A DNA stretch of 64,000 nucleotides, taken from NCBI RefSeq assembly GCF_029865925.1, contig NZ_JARXAI010000060.1, positions 22,401 to 86,400 of the forward strand. The letters run 5' to 3'. Each line of letters starts with the position of its first letter. The first letter of the stretch is position 1. The notes under the pieces are model-generated. The model saw nothing but the letters and a program-made list of their open reading frames with translations, was not told where the DNA came from and ran no database searches. Of this stretch, positions 1-10,646 are shown in pieces. The position numbers and the translations under genes were made by a program. This stretch comes from Sphingorhabdus sp. Its GTDB lineage: Bacteria; Pseudomonadota; Alphaproteobacteria; Sphingomonadales; Sphingomonadaceae.

Positions 1-359
1 ATAACTGGAGCAGCACCCGTTCCGGTTCCGCCACCCATACCCGCCGCGATGAAGCACATGTGGCAACCTGCCAATGCGGCCTTCACCTGCTCGATGGTCT
101 CTTCCGCGGCCGCACGACCAACTTCAGGACGTGAGCCAGCACCTAATCCTTTCGTAATTTCAGGACCGAGCTGGATGCGATATTCAGCTGGCGAAGCGTT
201 CAGTGCCTGAGCGTCCGTGTTAGCTACAAGGAAATCAACGCCTTCGACCTTCGCACCAATCATGTTTGCAACTGCGTTACCCCCAGCGCCGCCAACCCCA
301 ATAACTGCGATTTTCGGCTTCAATTCGTCAACCATTGGTGGCCCGATATTGATGCTCAT
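1..359 (-). CDS. ftsZ: Cell division protein FtsZ (5' part only)
   Basis: The first 119 residues of FtsZ, the tubulin-like GTPase that forms the division ring, read from 359 down to the window edge; the rest lies outside. The product begins MSINIGPP. It shows the glycine-rich start of the GTP-binding fold ([13 protein letters not shown], about residues 21-33) and reaches the tubulin signature [11 protein letters not shown] just before position 1. The start is the ATG at 359-357. It follows ftsA with a 104-base gap, unlike the overlapping genes upstream, which suggests that ftsZ has its own promoter or ribosome-binding region there. Confidence 0.97.
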   Translation of the reverse strand, partial: MSINIGPPMVDELKPKIAVIGVGGAGGNAVANMIGAKVEGVDFLVANTDAQALNASPAEYRIQLGPEITKGLGAGSRPEVGRAAAEETIEQVKAALAGCHMCFIAAGMGGGTGTGAAPV

Positions 360-463
360 AATTTTATCCCCTTAGCCCCATCAGCTTGTTCGAAATTTTC
401 ACGCTTTTGACACAAAAGCAAAAAACGCACACCCCAAAATTACCCGTTTTGCACAGCTTTCTG
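360..463 (-). promoter_or_regulatory. ftsA-ftsZ spacer, likely ftsZ promoter/leader
   Basis: The only non-coding spacer between genes of the dcw cluster in this window. It is AT-rich compared with the flanking genes, with A/T tracts near 395-425. I see no clear -35/-10 pair, so a promoter is inferred from position and from the known habit of ftsZ being expressed separately from the upstream mur/fts genes. Confidence 0.35.
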
Positions 464-1729
464 TTAGAAGTTCTCACGAACCGCCCGTTTTATGCGTTCA
501 ATCAAACTCGGCATCGCCCCGCCAAGCTGTTCAGCGCGCATATGATAGCCGGATTGAAGCTCAAGACGCTCAGAGGCGGCATAATGAATTAAACCGACCA
601 GTGTCGAAAATGAGGGGCCAGAATGTGCTTCGGGAATACTGGTTAGTCCGGAAGGACGACCGATGCGCACCGTCCGTCCAAGCGCGCTCTGCATATGTTC
701 GGCGGCACCCTTAAGCTCGGCACCGCCGCCAGTCAGCACCACCTGATGTCCAGACGGTCCAGAAAATCCTAGCGTCTTCAATGCTTGCGCAACATCGGTT
801 ACAATGCCGTCGACCCGCTGGCAGACCACTGCGTTTAACTGCGCTTTGGTGATGCGTGGCGCTTGGGTTCCGGGTTCAACGCCATTTTCGTCGGGACCGA
901 TATCAAGAACTTCCTGATAGTCGCGCGGACTGGTTAAGGCAGAACCGTGAAAGCATTTCAATCGCTCTGCCTGCGCCCGGCGAATACCAAAGGCTGAGGC
1001 GATGTCATCGGTAATGTCCGACGCACCCTTTTGAATGGTCTCAAGCCCAACCAACATTCCGCCGATGAACACCGACACATTGGTGACCGCCGCACCGAAT
1101 TCGACCAACGCAACGCCCAGTTCACGTTCCTCTGATGTCAGACACGCAAGGCCAGTTGCAACCGGTCCAACGACTAGCGATTCTACATCCAAATGTGCCG
1201 CGCGGACGGTCATGTCCATATTCCGAACCGGCGATGGATCAGCAAGGATAACATGAACGTCAACGCCCAAGCGATCGGCATGCAGTCCAATTGGGTTTGC
1301 TACGCCGCCAACCCCATCAAGCGAATATAAGGTCGGTTGAATATGCAGCGCCATTTTGCCGCCGGTTTGGATATTGTCGCGTCCAGCCTGCAGCAGTTCG
1401 CCGATATCTTCTTGTGTAATGCGGTCGCCGCCTAATTCGATTTCTACTGGCGCGAGCATACTATCAAGCCCGCCAGCAGACATGCCAACCCAAACGCGGT
1501 CGATGTTGAGGCCAGCGATCCGCTCCGCTTGTTCGACCGCATGGCGCACAGATAGTTCTGCCTGTTCGACATCAGCGATGCATCCGCGCGTAACACCCCG
1601 ACTTTCGCGCTGTCCTGTACCAAGAACAAGCAATTCGCCACTATCGGTTTGACCCGTAATCAACGCGGAAACCTTCGACGAGCCGATATCGATTGCGGAA
1701 ATCAGCCTTTCAACGCGCGTCGTCTTCAT
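464..1729 (-). CDS. ftsA: Cell division protein FtsA
   Basis: FtsA, the actin-like ATPase that tethers FtsZ to the cytoplasmic membrane and recruits later division proteins. The 421 residues are of normal length. An actin-type phosphate loop (AIDIGSSKVSAL, about residues 12-23) opens the protein. The last 15 residues (PSLIERIKRAVRENF) form the short amphipathic helix expected for membrane targeting. The ATG overlaps the ftsQ stop by four bases, so the two are probably translationally coupled. ftsZ follows after 104 bases. Confidence 0.97.
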   Translation of the reverse strand: MKTTRVERLISAIDIGSSKVSALITGQTDSGELLVLGTGQRESRGVTRGCIADVEQAELSVRHAVEQAERIAGLNIDRVWVGMSAGGLDSMLAPVEIELGGDRITQEDIGELLQAGRDNIQTGGKMALHIQPTLYSLDGVGGVANPIGLHADRLGVDVHVILADPSPVRNMDMTVRAAHLDVESLVVGPVATGLACLTSEERELGVALVEFGAAVTNVSVFIGGMLVGLETIQKGASDITDDIASAFGIRRAQAERLKCFHGSALTSPRDYQEVLDIGPDENGVEPGTQAPRITKAQLNAVVCQRVDGIVTDVAQALKTLGFSGPSGHQVVLTGGGAELKGAAEHMQSALGRTVRIGRPSGLTSIPEAHSGPSFSTLVGLIHYAASERLELQSGYHMRAEQLGGAMPSLIERIKRAVRENF

Positions 1730-2667
1730 GCTGTTTGTCCACTGGTTTTAGAGCTAACTTCGTTGGTTTCCACTTTTTCCACTTTTTCCGTCTTCTCCAC
1801 TTTGGCGGGTTCCACCTTCTGTGCTTTGCGGAAATAGGCGCGATCTGGATCGCGCAGGTCAAAATGGATCAGGTCGCGACCAAGCAAGCGGTGCACACCA
1901 TCCATGCGCGCAAAATTCAGCAACGCTTTAGCTGCGGCGGCCTCTCCTTCTGGCAGCGCAAGCGTTTCGCCAGTTTCGAACTGAATATCCCACCGACGAT
2001 TGCCGACCCAAGTTGCACCGGAAACTTGTGATTTCAGGGCAGACGCTTTGTCGAGTAACGCACTCAGCGCGACCGTGTGCCGGTTGGCATCATTTCCATT
2101 CAGCATCGGCAAGTCACCGCCCTCACCAGGGTGAATATTTTGCAGAACAATCCCCTCTGCGTCGATTAGCGAATATTTCCCGTTGCGTTGCCAAATGGCG
2201 GTCGGCGTGCGCTCGATAATCTCGACGGCAAGCGTATCAGGCAGCCGCCGTGCAACGCGGGCGTCCTTAATCCAGCCATATTGCAAAAGATCCATGCGCA
2301 CTTTGTCGATATTCACCAACGGCATCGCACGGTCTTTTTCGGCGAGCACGAGTTGGTAGACTTTCAACTGGTCGACCCGTTCCATGCCCGTGACCTCAAT
2401 GCGCTGCACCTGAAAACCAGCTTTTGCGGCAAGTGCGGCATATTGTTGATAGGCAGCGGCGGTCAGTCCAGCATATTGCGCAGCGGCAAAGGCAATCGCA
2501 GCAAGCACCGCAACGATAATCCAAGTACTGACGCGCTGCACTTCCTCTTCGGAAAATGGGAGCATGCGCAATACTTTGTCGACACCCGAAATCTGGGAGA
2601 CCTTCTTCCGCGGGCTGGCCGCAGTTGCTTTGCGCTTTGCTGCTGGCTTGCGTGTCGCACCTGCCAT
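1726..2667 (-). CDS. ftsQ: Cell division protein FtsQ
   Basis: FtsQ, a bitopic membrane protein of the divisome that links early and late division proteins and regulates septal synthesis with FtsL/FtsB. The 313 residues show a basic cytoplasmic N-terminus (residues 1-45, many Lys/Arg/Ala), one membrane helix (about 47-69), a POTRA domain (about 85-155, starting FQVQRIEVTGMERV) and the FtsQ beta domain. The C-terminus ends in an unusual low-complexity tail of Lys, Glu, Val and Thr (about residues 283-313, repeated VEK units) with no assigned role. It overlaps ddl by one base (TAATG) and ftsA by four. Confidence 0.93.
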   Translation of the reverse strand: MAGATRKPAAKRKATAASPRKKVSQISGVDKVLRMLPFSEEEVQRVSTWIIVAVLAAIAFAAAQYAGLTAAAYQQYAALAAKAGFQVQRIEVTGMERVDQLKVYQLVLAEKDRAMPLVNIDKVRMDLLQYGWIKDARVARRLPDTLAVEIIERTPTAIWQRNGKYSLIDAEGIVLQNIHPGEGGDLPMLNGNDANRHTVALSALLDKASALKSQVSGATWVGNRRWDIQFETGETLALPEGEAAAAKALLNFARMDGVHRLLGRDLIHFDLRDPDRAYFRKAQKVEPAKVEKTEKVEKVETNEVSSKTSGQTA

Positions 2668-3590
2668 TATGCCAACGCCTCTTTCACAATGATGTCGACC
2701 AGCTGTTCATAGCTGATACCAACATGCCGCGCTTGCTCGGGCACGAGGCTTAACGGTGTCATGCCGGGCTGCGTATTGGTTTCCAGAACGAATATACCGT
2801 CCATACCCGCTTCGTCATCCCAACGAAAATCCGTGCGTGAGGCACCTTTGCAGCCAAGCAATTGATGCGCGCGCAGCGCAGTATCCAGCATATATTGCGC
2901 CACATCATCGGGGATTTCTGCAGGGCAGATATGTTCAGTCAGGCCATCGGTGTATTTCGCGTCAAAGTCGTAAAAGCCGCTCTTTGGCTTCAACTCAGTC
3001 ACGCACAACGCCTTGTCACCCAGCACTGCTACCGTCAGCTCGCGGCCTTTGATGAAAGGTTCTGCCAGCAACCGGTCAAATTCCTGCCACGGCCCTTTGG
3101 CATCACGGGCAATCGGATTGCCATAATTGCTGTCATCCGTGACAATTGCCACGCCAACCGAGCTGCCTTCATTCACGGGCTTAAGCACATAAGGCCGCGG
3201 CAGCGGATCAGCCGCATATAGGCTTTCGCTATCAACCATCGTTCCCTTGGGCATAGGAATTCCGGCAGGCACAAGGCACTGCTTGGTCAGTTCCTTATCA
3301 ATCGCAATAACCGACGTCACCATGCCGCTATGCGTATAAGGGATGCCCATGAGGTCCAACATGCCCTGCACTGTGCCATCCTCACCCGGGACACCATGCA
3401 AGGCATTGAATACGACATCAGGACGAAGGCCAGCCAGCACTTGCGCGACATTGCGGTCCATATCGACGCGGCTAACCTGATATCCGACCTTTTCCAAAGC
3501 ATCGGCGACCCCATTGCCGCTCATCAAGGACACAGGCCGCTCGTTCGACCACCCCCCCATCAACACGGCAACGTGAATGTGCTTACTCAT
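2667..3590 (-). CDS. ddl: D-alanine--D-alanine ligase
   Basis: Ddl joins two D-alanines using ATP, giving the dipeptide that MurF adds to the peptidoglycan precursor. The 307-residue ATP-grasp enzyme shows the N-terminal MGGWSNERPVSLMSG motif, the VFNALHGVPGEDG motif (about residues 60-72), the ATP-grasp lysine region YVLKPVNEGSSVGV and a C-terminal metal site with LETNTQPGMT. The length is normal. The start overlaps the murB stop by four bases and the stop overlaps the ftsQ start by one, so it belongs to the coupled dcw operon. Confidence 0.96.
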   Translation of the reverse strand: MSKHIHVAVLMGGWSNERPVSLMSGNGVADALEKVGYQVSRVDMDRNVAQVLAGLRPDVVFNALHGVPGEDGTVQGMLDLMGIPYTHSGMVTSVIAIDKELTKQCLVPAGIPMPKGTMVDSESLYAADPLPRPYVLKPVNEGSSVGVAIVTDDSNYGNPIARDAKGPWQEFDRLLAEPFIKGRELTVAVLGDKALCVTELKPKSGFYDFDAKYTDGLTEHICPAEIPDDVAQYMLDTALRAHQLLGCKGASRTDFRWDDEAGMDGIFVLETNTQPGMTPLSLVPEQARHVGISYEQLVDIIVKEALA

Positions 3591-4483
3591 TTCGTTTCAC
3601 CCACGCGCTGGATTTCCCATGTTAGTGCCACGCCAGATTGTGCCATTACGCGCGCACGGACTTCTTCGCCAAGCGCCTCAATATCCGCGCTGGTCGCATC
3701 GCCGGTATTAATCAGGAAATTGGTGTGTTTTTCGGACACCCGCGCACCGCCAATCTGAAGCCCGCGGCACCCCGCAGCATCGACCAATTGCCATGCCTTA
3801 TGTCCATCCGGATTTTTGAAGGTCGACCCGCCGGTTTTGGATCGCAATGGCTGCGATGCTTCGCGTGTTGCGCTGATGCGGTCCATCTCGGCTTGAATGG
3901 CTTCCGGTTCCCCGGAACGTCCTTGAAACCGCGCAGCAACCACAATAGCGCCATCAGGCAGTTCGGAATGGCGATAGCTGTAGTGCAGTTCATCCACAGA
4001 CAAGGTCAACAGCGTACCGTCGCGCATAACAATATCGCAATCGCCCAAAATGTCCTTCACCTCGCCGCCATATGCGCCGCCGTTCATGCGAACAAAGCCG
4101 CCGACGGTTCCCGGAATGGAGCGCAGAAACTCAAGACCAGCAATTTTATTGTCACGCGCAGTGGAGGACACCAAAATGCCTGATGCCCCTGCACCGCATT
4201 TCATCGTGACAGCGTCGGTACAAGTGACTTTAGCAAAGGCCTTACCCAAGCGGATAACGACACCCCTGACACCGCCATCTCGGATAATCAGGTTAGATCC
4301 CAAGCCAAGCGCCATGACCGGCGTAGCTTGGTCAAGTTCGCGCAAAAAGGATTGCAGATCGGCGATGTTTTTAGGTTCAAATAGATAATCCGCGCAGCCG
4401 CCAGACTTAAACCAGACCAACGGTGCCAGCGGCGCGGCTTGGGTCAAACGTCCTTGCACCTGCGGCATACACAGCACTGTCAT
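3587..4483 (-). CDS. murB: UDP-N-acetylmuramate dehydrogenase
   Basis: MurB reduces UDP-GlcNAc-enolpyruvate to UDP-MurNAc with NADPH and FAD. FAD-binding signatures are visible: [33 protein letters not shown] and SYRHSELP. The catalytic serine lies in [10 protein letters not shown] and a late glutamate in [10 protein letters not shown] chose the ATG at 4483 (product MTVLCMPQ, 298 residues). It makes an ATGA overlap with the murC stop, as at nearly every other junction here. A longer frame open to 4552 would overlap murC by over 70 bases. Confidence 0.95.
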   Translation of the reverse strand: MTVLCMPQVQGRLTQAAPLAPLVWFKSGGCADYLFEPKNIADLQSFLRELDQATPVMALGLGSNLIIRDGGVRGVVIRLGKAFAKVTCTDAVTMKCGAGASGILVSSTARDNKIAGLEFLRSIPGTVGGFVRMNGGAYGGEVKDILGDCDIVMRDGTLLTLSVDELHYSYRHSELPDGAIVVAARFQGRSGEPEAIQAEMDRISATREASQPLRSKTGGSTFKNPDGHKAWQLVDAAGCRGLQIGGARVSEKHTNFLINTGDATSADIEALGEEVRARVMAQSGVALTWEIQRVGETK

Positions 4484-5898
4484 CCGCGCGCTGCCTGAAT
4501 TGCGTCGGCAAGGCCAGCCGCCCATTTGGTGATGTCGCCAGCTCCCAAGCACACGACCATGTCATCCGCCTGAACAACTTCGGCCAGTTTGCGTGCCAGG
4601 TCATCGGCGTCGGCCACAGTCGCAACCGAACGATGCCCGCGCGCCTTTATGCCATGCACCAGCGCATCTGCATCTATGCCGTCAATCGGACCCTCGCCAG
4701 CTGCATAGACGGGTGAGATGAACACCATGTCGGCATCATTAAAGGCCTGTTGGAAATCATCCATATGGTCGCGCAGCCGGGTGAAACGGTGCGGCTGTGC
4801 CACGGCAATGACTCGGCCCTGCACACCTTCACGTGCAGCCGACAGCACCGCGCGGATTTCGACGGGATGGTGGCCGTAATCATCGATGATTGTAACGACC
4901 CCACCGTCAAGGACAACTTCGCCAACCTTGCTAAAGCGGCGCTTAACCCCACCGAATTTGTCAAAGCCATGCGCAACATCTGCGTCACTCATTCCCATTT
5001 CAAGGCCAACGGCGACCGCAGCCAGCGCGTTCTGGACATTGTGGCGCCCCGGCATGGGAAGCTGAATACCCTCTATCGTCCTCTGCGATCCATCGCGTGC
5101 GCGAACGACCACATCAAAACGGTTACCGCCCGGGTTCGGGGTGACATTTTCGCCGCGGATATCGGCCTGCCCCGAAAAGCCATAAGTGATAATCCGACGG
5201 TCGCGGATCTTGGGCAAAATCGCCTGTACTTCGGGATGGTCGAGACACATGATCGCCGCGCCATAAAAGGGGACGTTTTCGACAAATTCGACAAACGCCT
5301 TTTTGATCGCGTCGAAATCGCCATAATGGTCCAGATGTTCGGGATCGATGTTGGTGACGACCGCCAGCGTGCCGTCAAGCCGCAAGAAGCTGCCATCGCT
5401 CTCATCGGCTTCAACCACCATCCAGTCACTTGCCCCAAGGCGCGCGTTGGAACCATAGCTATTAATGATTCCGCCGTTGATGACCGTCGGGTCAATGCCG
5501 CCATGGTCAAGCATCGCGGCGATCAACGATGTCGTGGTCGTCTTTCCATGCGTGCCCGCCACAGCAACGGTATTTTTCAGCCGCATCAATTCGGCGAGCA
5601 TTTCAGCGCGGCGTACCAAGGGTATCCGCCGTTCCAAAGCTGCATCGCGCTCGGGGTTACCTTCCTTGACGGCAGTCGACGTTACAACGACTGTCGCCTC
5701 GCCCAAATTGTCCGCACTGTGGCCGATCATAACCTTGATGCCGCGTTGGCGTAGGCCATCAATGACATAGCTGTCCGCAATGTCGCTTCCCTGCACGTTA
5801 TAGCCAAGATTATGCATGACTTCAGCAATGCCTGACATCCCTATGCCGCCGATGCCGACGAAATGGACAATGCCAATATCGGTAGGAACACCCTTCAC
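4480..5898 (-). CDS. murC: UDP-N-acetylmuramate--L-alanine ligase
   Basis: MurC adds the first residue of the stem peptide, L-alanine, to UDP-MurNAc with ATP. The 472 residues carry the N-terminal Rossmann motif [15 protein letters not shown] (about residues 11-25) and the Mur-ligase P-loop [12 protein letters not shown]. The central domain has the conserved EADESDGSF, and a C-terminal ligase domain includes [12 protein letters not shown]. It overlaps murG upstream and murB downstream by four bases each. Confidence 0.97.
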   Translation of the reverse strand: MKGVPTDIGIVHFVGIGGIGMSGIAEVMHNLGYNVQGSDIADSYVIDGLRQRGIKVMIGHSADNLGEATVVVTSTAVKEGNPERDAALERRIPLVRRAEMLAELMRLKNTVAVAGTHGKTTTTSLIAAMLDHGGIDPTVINGGIINSYGSNARLGASDWMVVEADESDGSFLRLDGTLAVVTNIDPEHLDHYGDFDAIKKAFVEFVENVPFYGAAIMCLDHPEVQAILPKIRDRRIITYGFSGQADIRGENVTPNPGGNRFDVVVRARDGSQRTIEGIQLPMPGRHNVQNALAAVAVGLEMGMSDADVAHGFDKFGGVKRRFSKVGEVVLDGGVVTIIDDYGHHPVEIRAVLSAAREGVQGRVIAVAQPHRFTRLRDHMDDFQQAFNDADMVFISPVYAAGEGPIDGIDADALVHGIKARGHRSVATVADADDLARKLAEVVQADDMVVCLGAGDITKWAAGLADAIQAARG

Positions 5899-7076
5899 GC
5901 TGCGTTCTCTTTGGCAAGTGCAGGGGACGAACTGAAAGCGCCCCTGTGTTCGGATGGGGACGTTATATGATGCATGATTGGGGCGCGGCCAAAAGACTCG
6001 ACAAGGTCGGCAAGTTCGGCAACCGCATTTGGCCTGCCACAGTTTTTTGCTGCCTTCGCTGCATTTTCCAGCGCACCGGGCTCAAGCGCAATTTTCTCGA
6101 TCTGCTTGGCCAACTCTACCGCGGTGAATGCTGGCTGCGCGATGGCGCGGGCGCCGCCTGCTTGGACCATTTCCTTAACATTATAGCTTTGGTGGTCATC
6201 GGTTGCGCTTGGTAGCGGTACCAATATCGCGGGCCGTCCAGCGCAGGTCAGTTCGGCTATCGTCGACGCCCCTGCCCGCGATATCACCATATGCGCCCAG
6301 CCAAGTCGTTCAGGCAGGTCAGGCAAATAGGTCGCGAGTTCGGCCGGAATGCCGTGGGCGACATATGCTGCGCGTACAGCCTCAATGTCTTCGGCGCGGC
6401 ACTGCTGCGTTACCTGCAACCGACGCCGCAAGTTTAGCGGCAGTTGGGAAAGGCCATCGGGCACAACGTCAGAAAGCACGGTTGCGCCTTGGCTTCCGCC
6501 CGTCACAAGCACGCGGAAAATATCCGCGTCCAAAAGCGAGGAATAGGGTTTGTCGCGCAGGGCAAGCACCTCTTCGCGGATCGGGTTGCCGACAAGATGC
6601 ACCTTGCCTGCGTATCGCAGAGAAAGGCGCAGCACTTCGGGATAGGATGTGGCAATGGCATTCACGTGCCGCGCGGTGAAGCGGTTGACGCGCCCAAGCA
6701 CGGCATTTTGTTCGTGAATAATCGCTGGAATTTTCTCGGCAAAGGCACCCAGAAGCGCTGGGAATGCCGGGTATCCGCCAAAACCAACAACAGCGCTTGG
6801 TTCAAATTTTTCGTATAAGCGGCGCGCCATCTTGCGGCCTTGGGCAATCGCCAGGATCCCCGGAAACCAGCTACTGGGTTTTTTGGTGATCCGGCCAGCG
6901 GGCAGAAAATGGGTTGCCATCTTGTCTGGGCAGCCCGGAATTTTTGCGCCGCGCGCGTCGGTGATTAAAGCTACATGATGTCCGCGGTTTATCAGTTCTT
7001 GCCCCAAGGCAAAGGCAGGGATCAGATGCCCCCCGGTTCCGCCAGCGGCCAATACATAATGCCGAGATATGGTCAT
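5895..7076 (-). CDS. murG: Lipid II synthase MurG (UDP-GlcNAc transferase)
   Basis: MurG is the peripheral membrane GT-B glycosyltransferase that adds GlcNAc to lipid I, making lipid II on the inner face of the membrane. Of 393 residues, the N-terminal [17 protein letters not shown] loop (about 12-28), the [12 protein letters not shown] stretch, the TGGSQGA loop and the [11 protein letters not shown] donor-site motif are all present. The last 25 or so residues (after MHHITSP) are a poorly conserved extension. It overlaps ftsW and murC by four bases each. Confidence 0.96.
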   Translation of the reverse strand: MTISRHYVLAAGGTGGHLIPAFALGQELINRGHHVALITDARGAKIPGCPDKMATHFLPAGRITKKPSSWFPGILAIAQGRKMARRLYEKFEPSAVVGFGGYPAFPALLGAFAEKIPAIIHEQNAVLGRVNRFTARHVNAIATSYPEVLRLSLRYAGKVHLVGNPIREEVLALRDKPYSSLLDADIFRVLVTGGSQGATVLSDVVPDGLSQLPLNLRRRLQVTQQCRAEDIEAVRAAYVAHGIPAELATYLPDLPERLGWAHMVISRAGASTIAELTCAGRPAILVPLPSATDDHQSYNVKEMVQAGGARAIAQPAFTAVELAKQIEKIALEPGALENAAKAAKNCGRPNAVAELADLVESFGRAPIMHHITSPSEHRGAFSSSPALAKENAA

Positions 7077-8293
7077 GGTCGTTGTCCCTTCACCATATAC
7101 AGCGACCGGTCAAGATACGGGTTTCGCTTCGTCAGTGCGAGTATGAGACCGCATGTGATCGAAAGCGCAACTATGGATGATCCGCCATAGCTAATGAAGG
7201 GCAAAGTCATGCCCTTAGAGGGAAAGACGCCTAGGTTAACCGCAATGTTAATCATCGCCTGCCCGCAAAACTGCGCGCCCAGCGCCGTAACCGCCAGCAC
7301 TACAAACTGGTCCTTTTCATCCAACAGGCGAATGATGATGCGCACCAGTATGGCAAAGTACAGTATGGCGATGACCATGCAGGCAAGCAGACCGAATTCT
7401 TCGCCAATCACGGAGAAGATGTAGTCGGTATGCCCCTCAGGCAAAGAATATTTCTTGACCCCAAGTCCTGGGCCAAGGCCAATAAAGCCCCCATTGATTA
7501 ATGTCGCCAGCGCCATCTTGTCATGGGTTAGGCCCTCAGTCCCAAAAATCCAGGCATCGATGCGCTGCGTTGCAACCGGGTAATAATTATAGGCCAGCAC
7601 GATGAATATGATGCCGCTGATGATAAGGCCCCAAAGACGGCTTGCAGGAACGCCAGCGACCATCATCAATGCAAACCATGTGCCCATGAACAATATCGTC
7701 TGGCCAAGGTCGGGTTGCATCAAAAGCAAGATACAGACAGCTGCGGTGACAATGCTGCTGATAATCAAGACTGGCAGAGTCGGGTCTTTCAACCGCCAGC
7801 TGATAATCCATGCCATCGTAACGGCAAAAAAGGGCTTTAGAAATTCCGATGGCTGAAGCCCCGCAAAACCAGGGCCAATCCAGCGGCGCGATCCATTCAC
7901 CTCGCGCCCTAATACGGGCACGAGCACAAGCAGCACGAACACAATGCAGAAACCATAAACGGCAATGCGTCGGGCCTTTTCGCGCGGACACATCGAGATA
8001 AACAGCATGATCGGCACGCCAACAATCACCCACATCAGCTGCCGATAAAAGAAATACAGCGAGGATAACTGTGATGTCGAAGCCGATAGCCGCTGCGCAC
8101 CGGCGGGCGATGCCGCCGCAACCGCAAGCAAGCCAATCGCAATCAACACCATCATCAACGACAACAACACGCGGTCAAGTTCCCAGAACCAGACGCCCAG
8201 CGGCGAACGGTCACCACGGCCCAAACGGTTGGCAAAGCCAATCTTGCCCGTCTTTGCCGCCAATACCCACGGAACATCTTTGCCGTCGCTCAT
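7073..8293 (-). CDS. ftsW: Septal peptidoglycan polymerase FtsW (SEDS family)
   Basis: FtsW is the SEDS-family glycosyltransferase that polymerises septal peptidoglycan together with FtsI. The 406-residue protein starts with a cytoplasmic stretch of about 40 residues and then has about ten membrane helices. SEDS signatures visible are NGSRRWIGPGFAGLQPSEFLK, LLMQPDLGQTILF, and the C-terminal GMTLPFISYGGSS. It sits between murD and murG with four-base overlaps on both sides. Confidence 0.96.
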   Translation of the reverse strand: MSDGKDVPWVLAAKTGKIGFANRLGRGDRSPLGVWFWELDRVLLSLMMVLIAIGLLAVAAASPAGAQRLSASTSQLSSLYFFYRQLMWVIVGVPIMLFISMCPREKARRIAVYGFCIVFVLLVLVPVLGREVNGSRRWIGPGFAGLQPSEFLKPFFAVTMAWIISWRLKDPTLPVLIISSIVTAAVCILLLMQPDLGQTILFMGTWFALMMVAGVPASRLWGLIISGIIFIVLAYNYYPVATQRIDAWIFGTEGLTHDKMALATLINGGFIGLGPGLGVKKYSLPEGHTDYIFSVIGEEFGLLACMVIAILYFAILVRIIIRLLDEKDQFVVLAVTALGAQFCGQAMINIAVNLGVFPSKGMTLPFISYGGSSIVALSITCGLILALTKRNPYLDRSLYMVKGQRP

Positions 8294-9579
8294 AACGCTT
8301 CCACAATTGCGCGGAATGCGTCGCCGCGCGCTTCAAAATCCTTGAACTGGTCAAAGGACGCGCACGCGGGTGAGAGCATGATAACGTCACCGGGTTGCGC
8401 CTGTGCCGCCGCCGAGTGCACCGCAGTGCCCATCATCTCGCTGCGTTCTACTGGCAAATGGGGGGACAGCAGTTCGTAAAACAGCGGCCCTGCCTCCCCA
8501 ATGGTGTAAGCCTTTACAACATGGCCGAAATTGGGAATGCATTCGTCAAGATTGTCGGTTTTCGGCAAGCCGCCGACGATCCAGTGCACGCGCGGATATG
8601 CCGCCAACGCAGGCGCGGTGGACGCACCATTGGTCGCCTTGCTGTCGTTGATGAACAACACGCCGTTCCGTTCGGCAACAACCTCCATGCGGTGGGCAAG
8701 ACCCTTAAAGGTCCGCATGGCAGGTCGCCATTGCGCTTCGGTCACGCCAAGCGATTCTACGATGGCGATGGCCACTGCTATATTTTGAAGGTTATGTGGC
8801 CCTTGCAGCGACGGCCATTCTTCTTGACCGTTGACCGACTGTGGATCCGCCAAATGCACAAACTCCGCCCCGCGCCGGGTAAGCACGTCGCGATAGACCC
8901 GCTCGGTATCGGCGTCGCCTTTGCCAAAGACCGACGTTTCATGCCCCGTCTGCATTTCGAAAAGCCGCGCTTTCGACGCCATATACCCCTCATAGCCGTC
9001 ATAACGGTCAAGATGGTCAGGCGACAGGTTGATGAGCACCGCAGCGTCGCAGGCGAGCATATGTGTAATGTCGATCTGGTAGCTTGAAAGCTCAAGCACA
9101 TACACGCCGCCTGAGGGCAATGGCGCTTGCGACAATATTGGCAGCCCGATGTTACCACCCATGCGCACCGGCAGCCCTGCGCTTTCCAACACATGATGCA
9201 CAAGTGCCGTCGTGGTAGATTTACCGTTAGTTCCGGTAATGCCGACCACGCGGTGCGGCGGCAAGTTGGGCCGCGCCATCGCAAACAATTCCATGTCACC
9301 AATCAGCGGCAGGCCCTCTTCCTTTGCCTTTTCAGCGATGGGATGACGGTTGATTGGTACGCCGGGTGATACCACAATCGCGTCATAACCGGACAGGTCA
9401 CTCAGCAACGGGTCAGCAATCGTCGCGATGTCAGCGACTTTGGCGCGTGCGGCTTCATCATTGTCCCACGCCAATATCTGCGCGCCACCTGCCACGAGAG
9501 AACGTGCCGCGGACAGACCGGAGCGCGCAAGCCCCAATATAGCGTACTTCCGGTCTTTAAAGGCAGGGGTAGTAATCAT
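8290..9579 (-). CDS. murD: UDP-N-acetylmuramoyl-L-alanine--D-glutamate ligase
   Basis: MurD adds D-glutamate to UDP-MurNAc-L-Ala. The 429 residues show the Rossmann-like start ([17 protein letters not shown]), the Mur-ligase P-loop [14 protein letters not shown], the [10 protein letters not shown] segment and a C-terminal domain with NDSKATN, matching the family. It has four-base overlaps with mraY upstream and ftsW downstream. Confidence 0.96.
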   Translation of the reverse strand: MITTPAFKDRKYAILGLARSGLSAARSLVAGGAQILAWDNDEAARAKVADIATIADPLLSDLSGYDAIVVSPGVPINRHPIAEKAKEEGLPLIGDMELFAMARPNLPPHRVVGITGTNGKSTTTALVHHVLESAGLPVRMGGNIGLPILSQAPLPSGGVYVLELSSYQIDITHMLACDAAVLINLSPDHLDRYDGYEGYMASKARLFEMQTGHETSVFGKGDADTERVYRDVLTRRGAEFVHLADPQSVNGQEEWPSLQGPHNLQNIAVAIAIVESLGVTEAQWRPAMRTFKGLAHRMEVVAERNGVLFINDSKATNGASTAPALAAYPRVHWIVGGLPKTDNLDECIPNFGHVVKAYTIGEAGPLFYELLSPHLPVERSEMMGTAVHSAAAQAQPGDVIMLSPACASFDQFKDFEARGDAFRAIVEAL

Positions 9580-10646
9580 CTGAGCTTAAGGGTTGATAGC
9601 CCTGCAAGCGCCAATACGAAAGCCACAATCCAGAACCGAATGACAACGGTCGGCTCAGACCAGCCAAGCTGTTCAAAATGGTGGTGAATCGGCGCCATGC
9701 GGAAAATGCGCTTTCCGGTCCGCTTGAACCAGAACACCTGAATGATGACCGAAAGCGCCTCAATAACGAAAAGTCCGCCGATGATGGCAAGAACAAATTC
9801 ATGATGCGCCACAACGGCAATCGCCCCCAGCGTTCCGCCCAAAGCAAGGCTTCCAGTATCGCCCATGAAAACAGACGCAGGCGGGGCGTTGAACCACAAA
9901 AAGGCAAGGCCGGCGCCGACAATCGCGCCACATAGCATGGCGAGGTCCCCTGCCCCCAAAAAGAACGGAATACCCAGATATGCTGCATATTTGGCATTGC
10001 CGACCATGTAGACGATCAACATAAATGCAATGGAGGCAATGATGACGGGCATTGTCGCAAGGCCATCAAGGCCGTCGGTCAAGTTTACCGCATTGCCGAA
10101 TGAAACAATCACAAACGCACCAAAAGGCACATACCACCAGCCCAAGTCGATCACGGGGCCGTTAACAAACGGCAGATACAAATTGCCACCTGATTGCGCG
10201 ACAATCAGCGATACCGCAACGCCCGCAATCGCAAACTCCCACAACAAGCGGACTTTGCCAGATACGCCCTTGTGGCTGCGTTTCTTGACCTTGTCATAAT
10301 CATCGAGAAATCCAACGGTGCCGAAGCCTACGGTCACAAGCAAACAGGCCCAGACGTAAACATTCTTCAAATCCATCCACAACAGCATGGAAATGCCGAC
10401 CGATACCAATATCATCAGCCCGCCCATTGTTGGGGTGCCCACTTTTGCAAGATGCGATTGCGGCCCATCACTTCGGATGGGCTGGCCCTTGCCTTGGCGC
10501 ACGCGCAGCATGCTAATGAAGCGTGGTCCGATAAGCAGGCCGATAACAAGAGCGGTTGCAACCGCAGCTCCGGAGCGGAAGCTTAGATAGCGAATAAGGT
10601 TAAGTATCCCAGGAAAACCCAGATATTCAGCCAAAACATAAAGCAT
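9576..10646 (-). CDS. mraY: Phospho-N-acetylmuramoyl-pentapeptide transferase MraY
   Basis: MraY transfers phospho-MurNAc-pentapeptide to undecaprenyl phosphate, giving lipid I, the first membrane-bound step. The 356-residue polytopic protein has about ten membrane helices. It carries the conserved [33 protein letters not shown] and [13 protein letters not shown] (HHH) motifs. I chose the ATG at 10646 (product [10 protein letters not shown]) because it shares one base with the murF stop (TGATG). The frame stays open to 10778 but would then run deep into murF. Confidence 0.96.
   Translation of the reverse strand: MLYVLAEYLGFPGILNLIRYLSFRSGAAVATALVIGLLIGPRFISMLRVRQGKGQPIRSDGPQSHLAKVGTPTMGGLMILVSVGISMLLWMDLKNVYVWACLLVTVGFGTVGFLDDYDKVKKRSHKGVSGKVRLLWEFAIAGVAVSLIVAQSGGNLYLPFVNGPVIDLGWWYVPFGAFVIVSFGNAVNLTDGLDGLATMPVIIASIAFMLIVYMVGNAKYAAYLGIPFFLGAGDLAMLCGAIVGAGLAFLWFNAPPASVFMGDTGSLALGGTLGAIAVVAHHEFVLAIIGGLFVIEALSVIIQVFWFKRTGKRIFRMAPIHHHFEQLGWSEPTVVIRFWIVAFVLALAGLSTLKLR

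Noticed and set aside
4750..5754. A 334-residue plus-strand frame opposite murC
   Set aside because: It is the antisense shadow of a strongly conserved ligase gene, with no recognisable domain.
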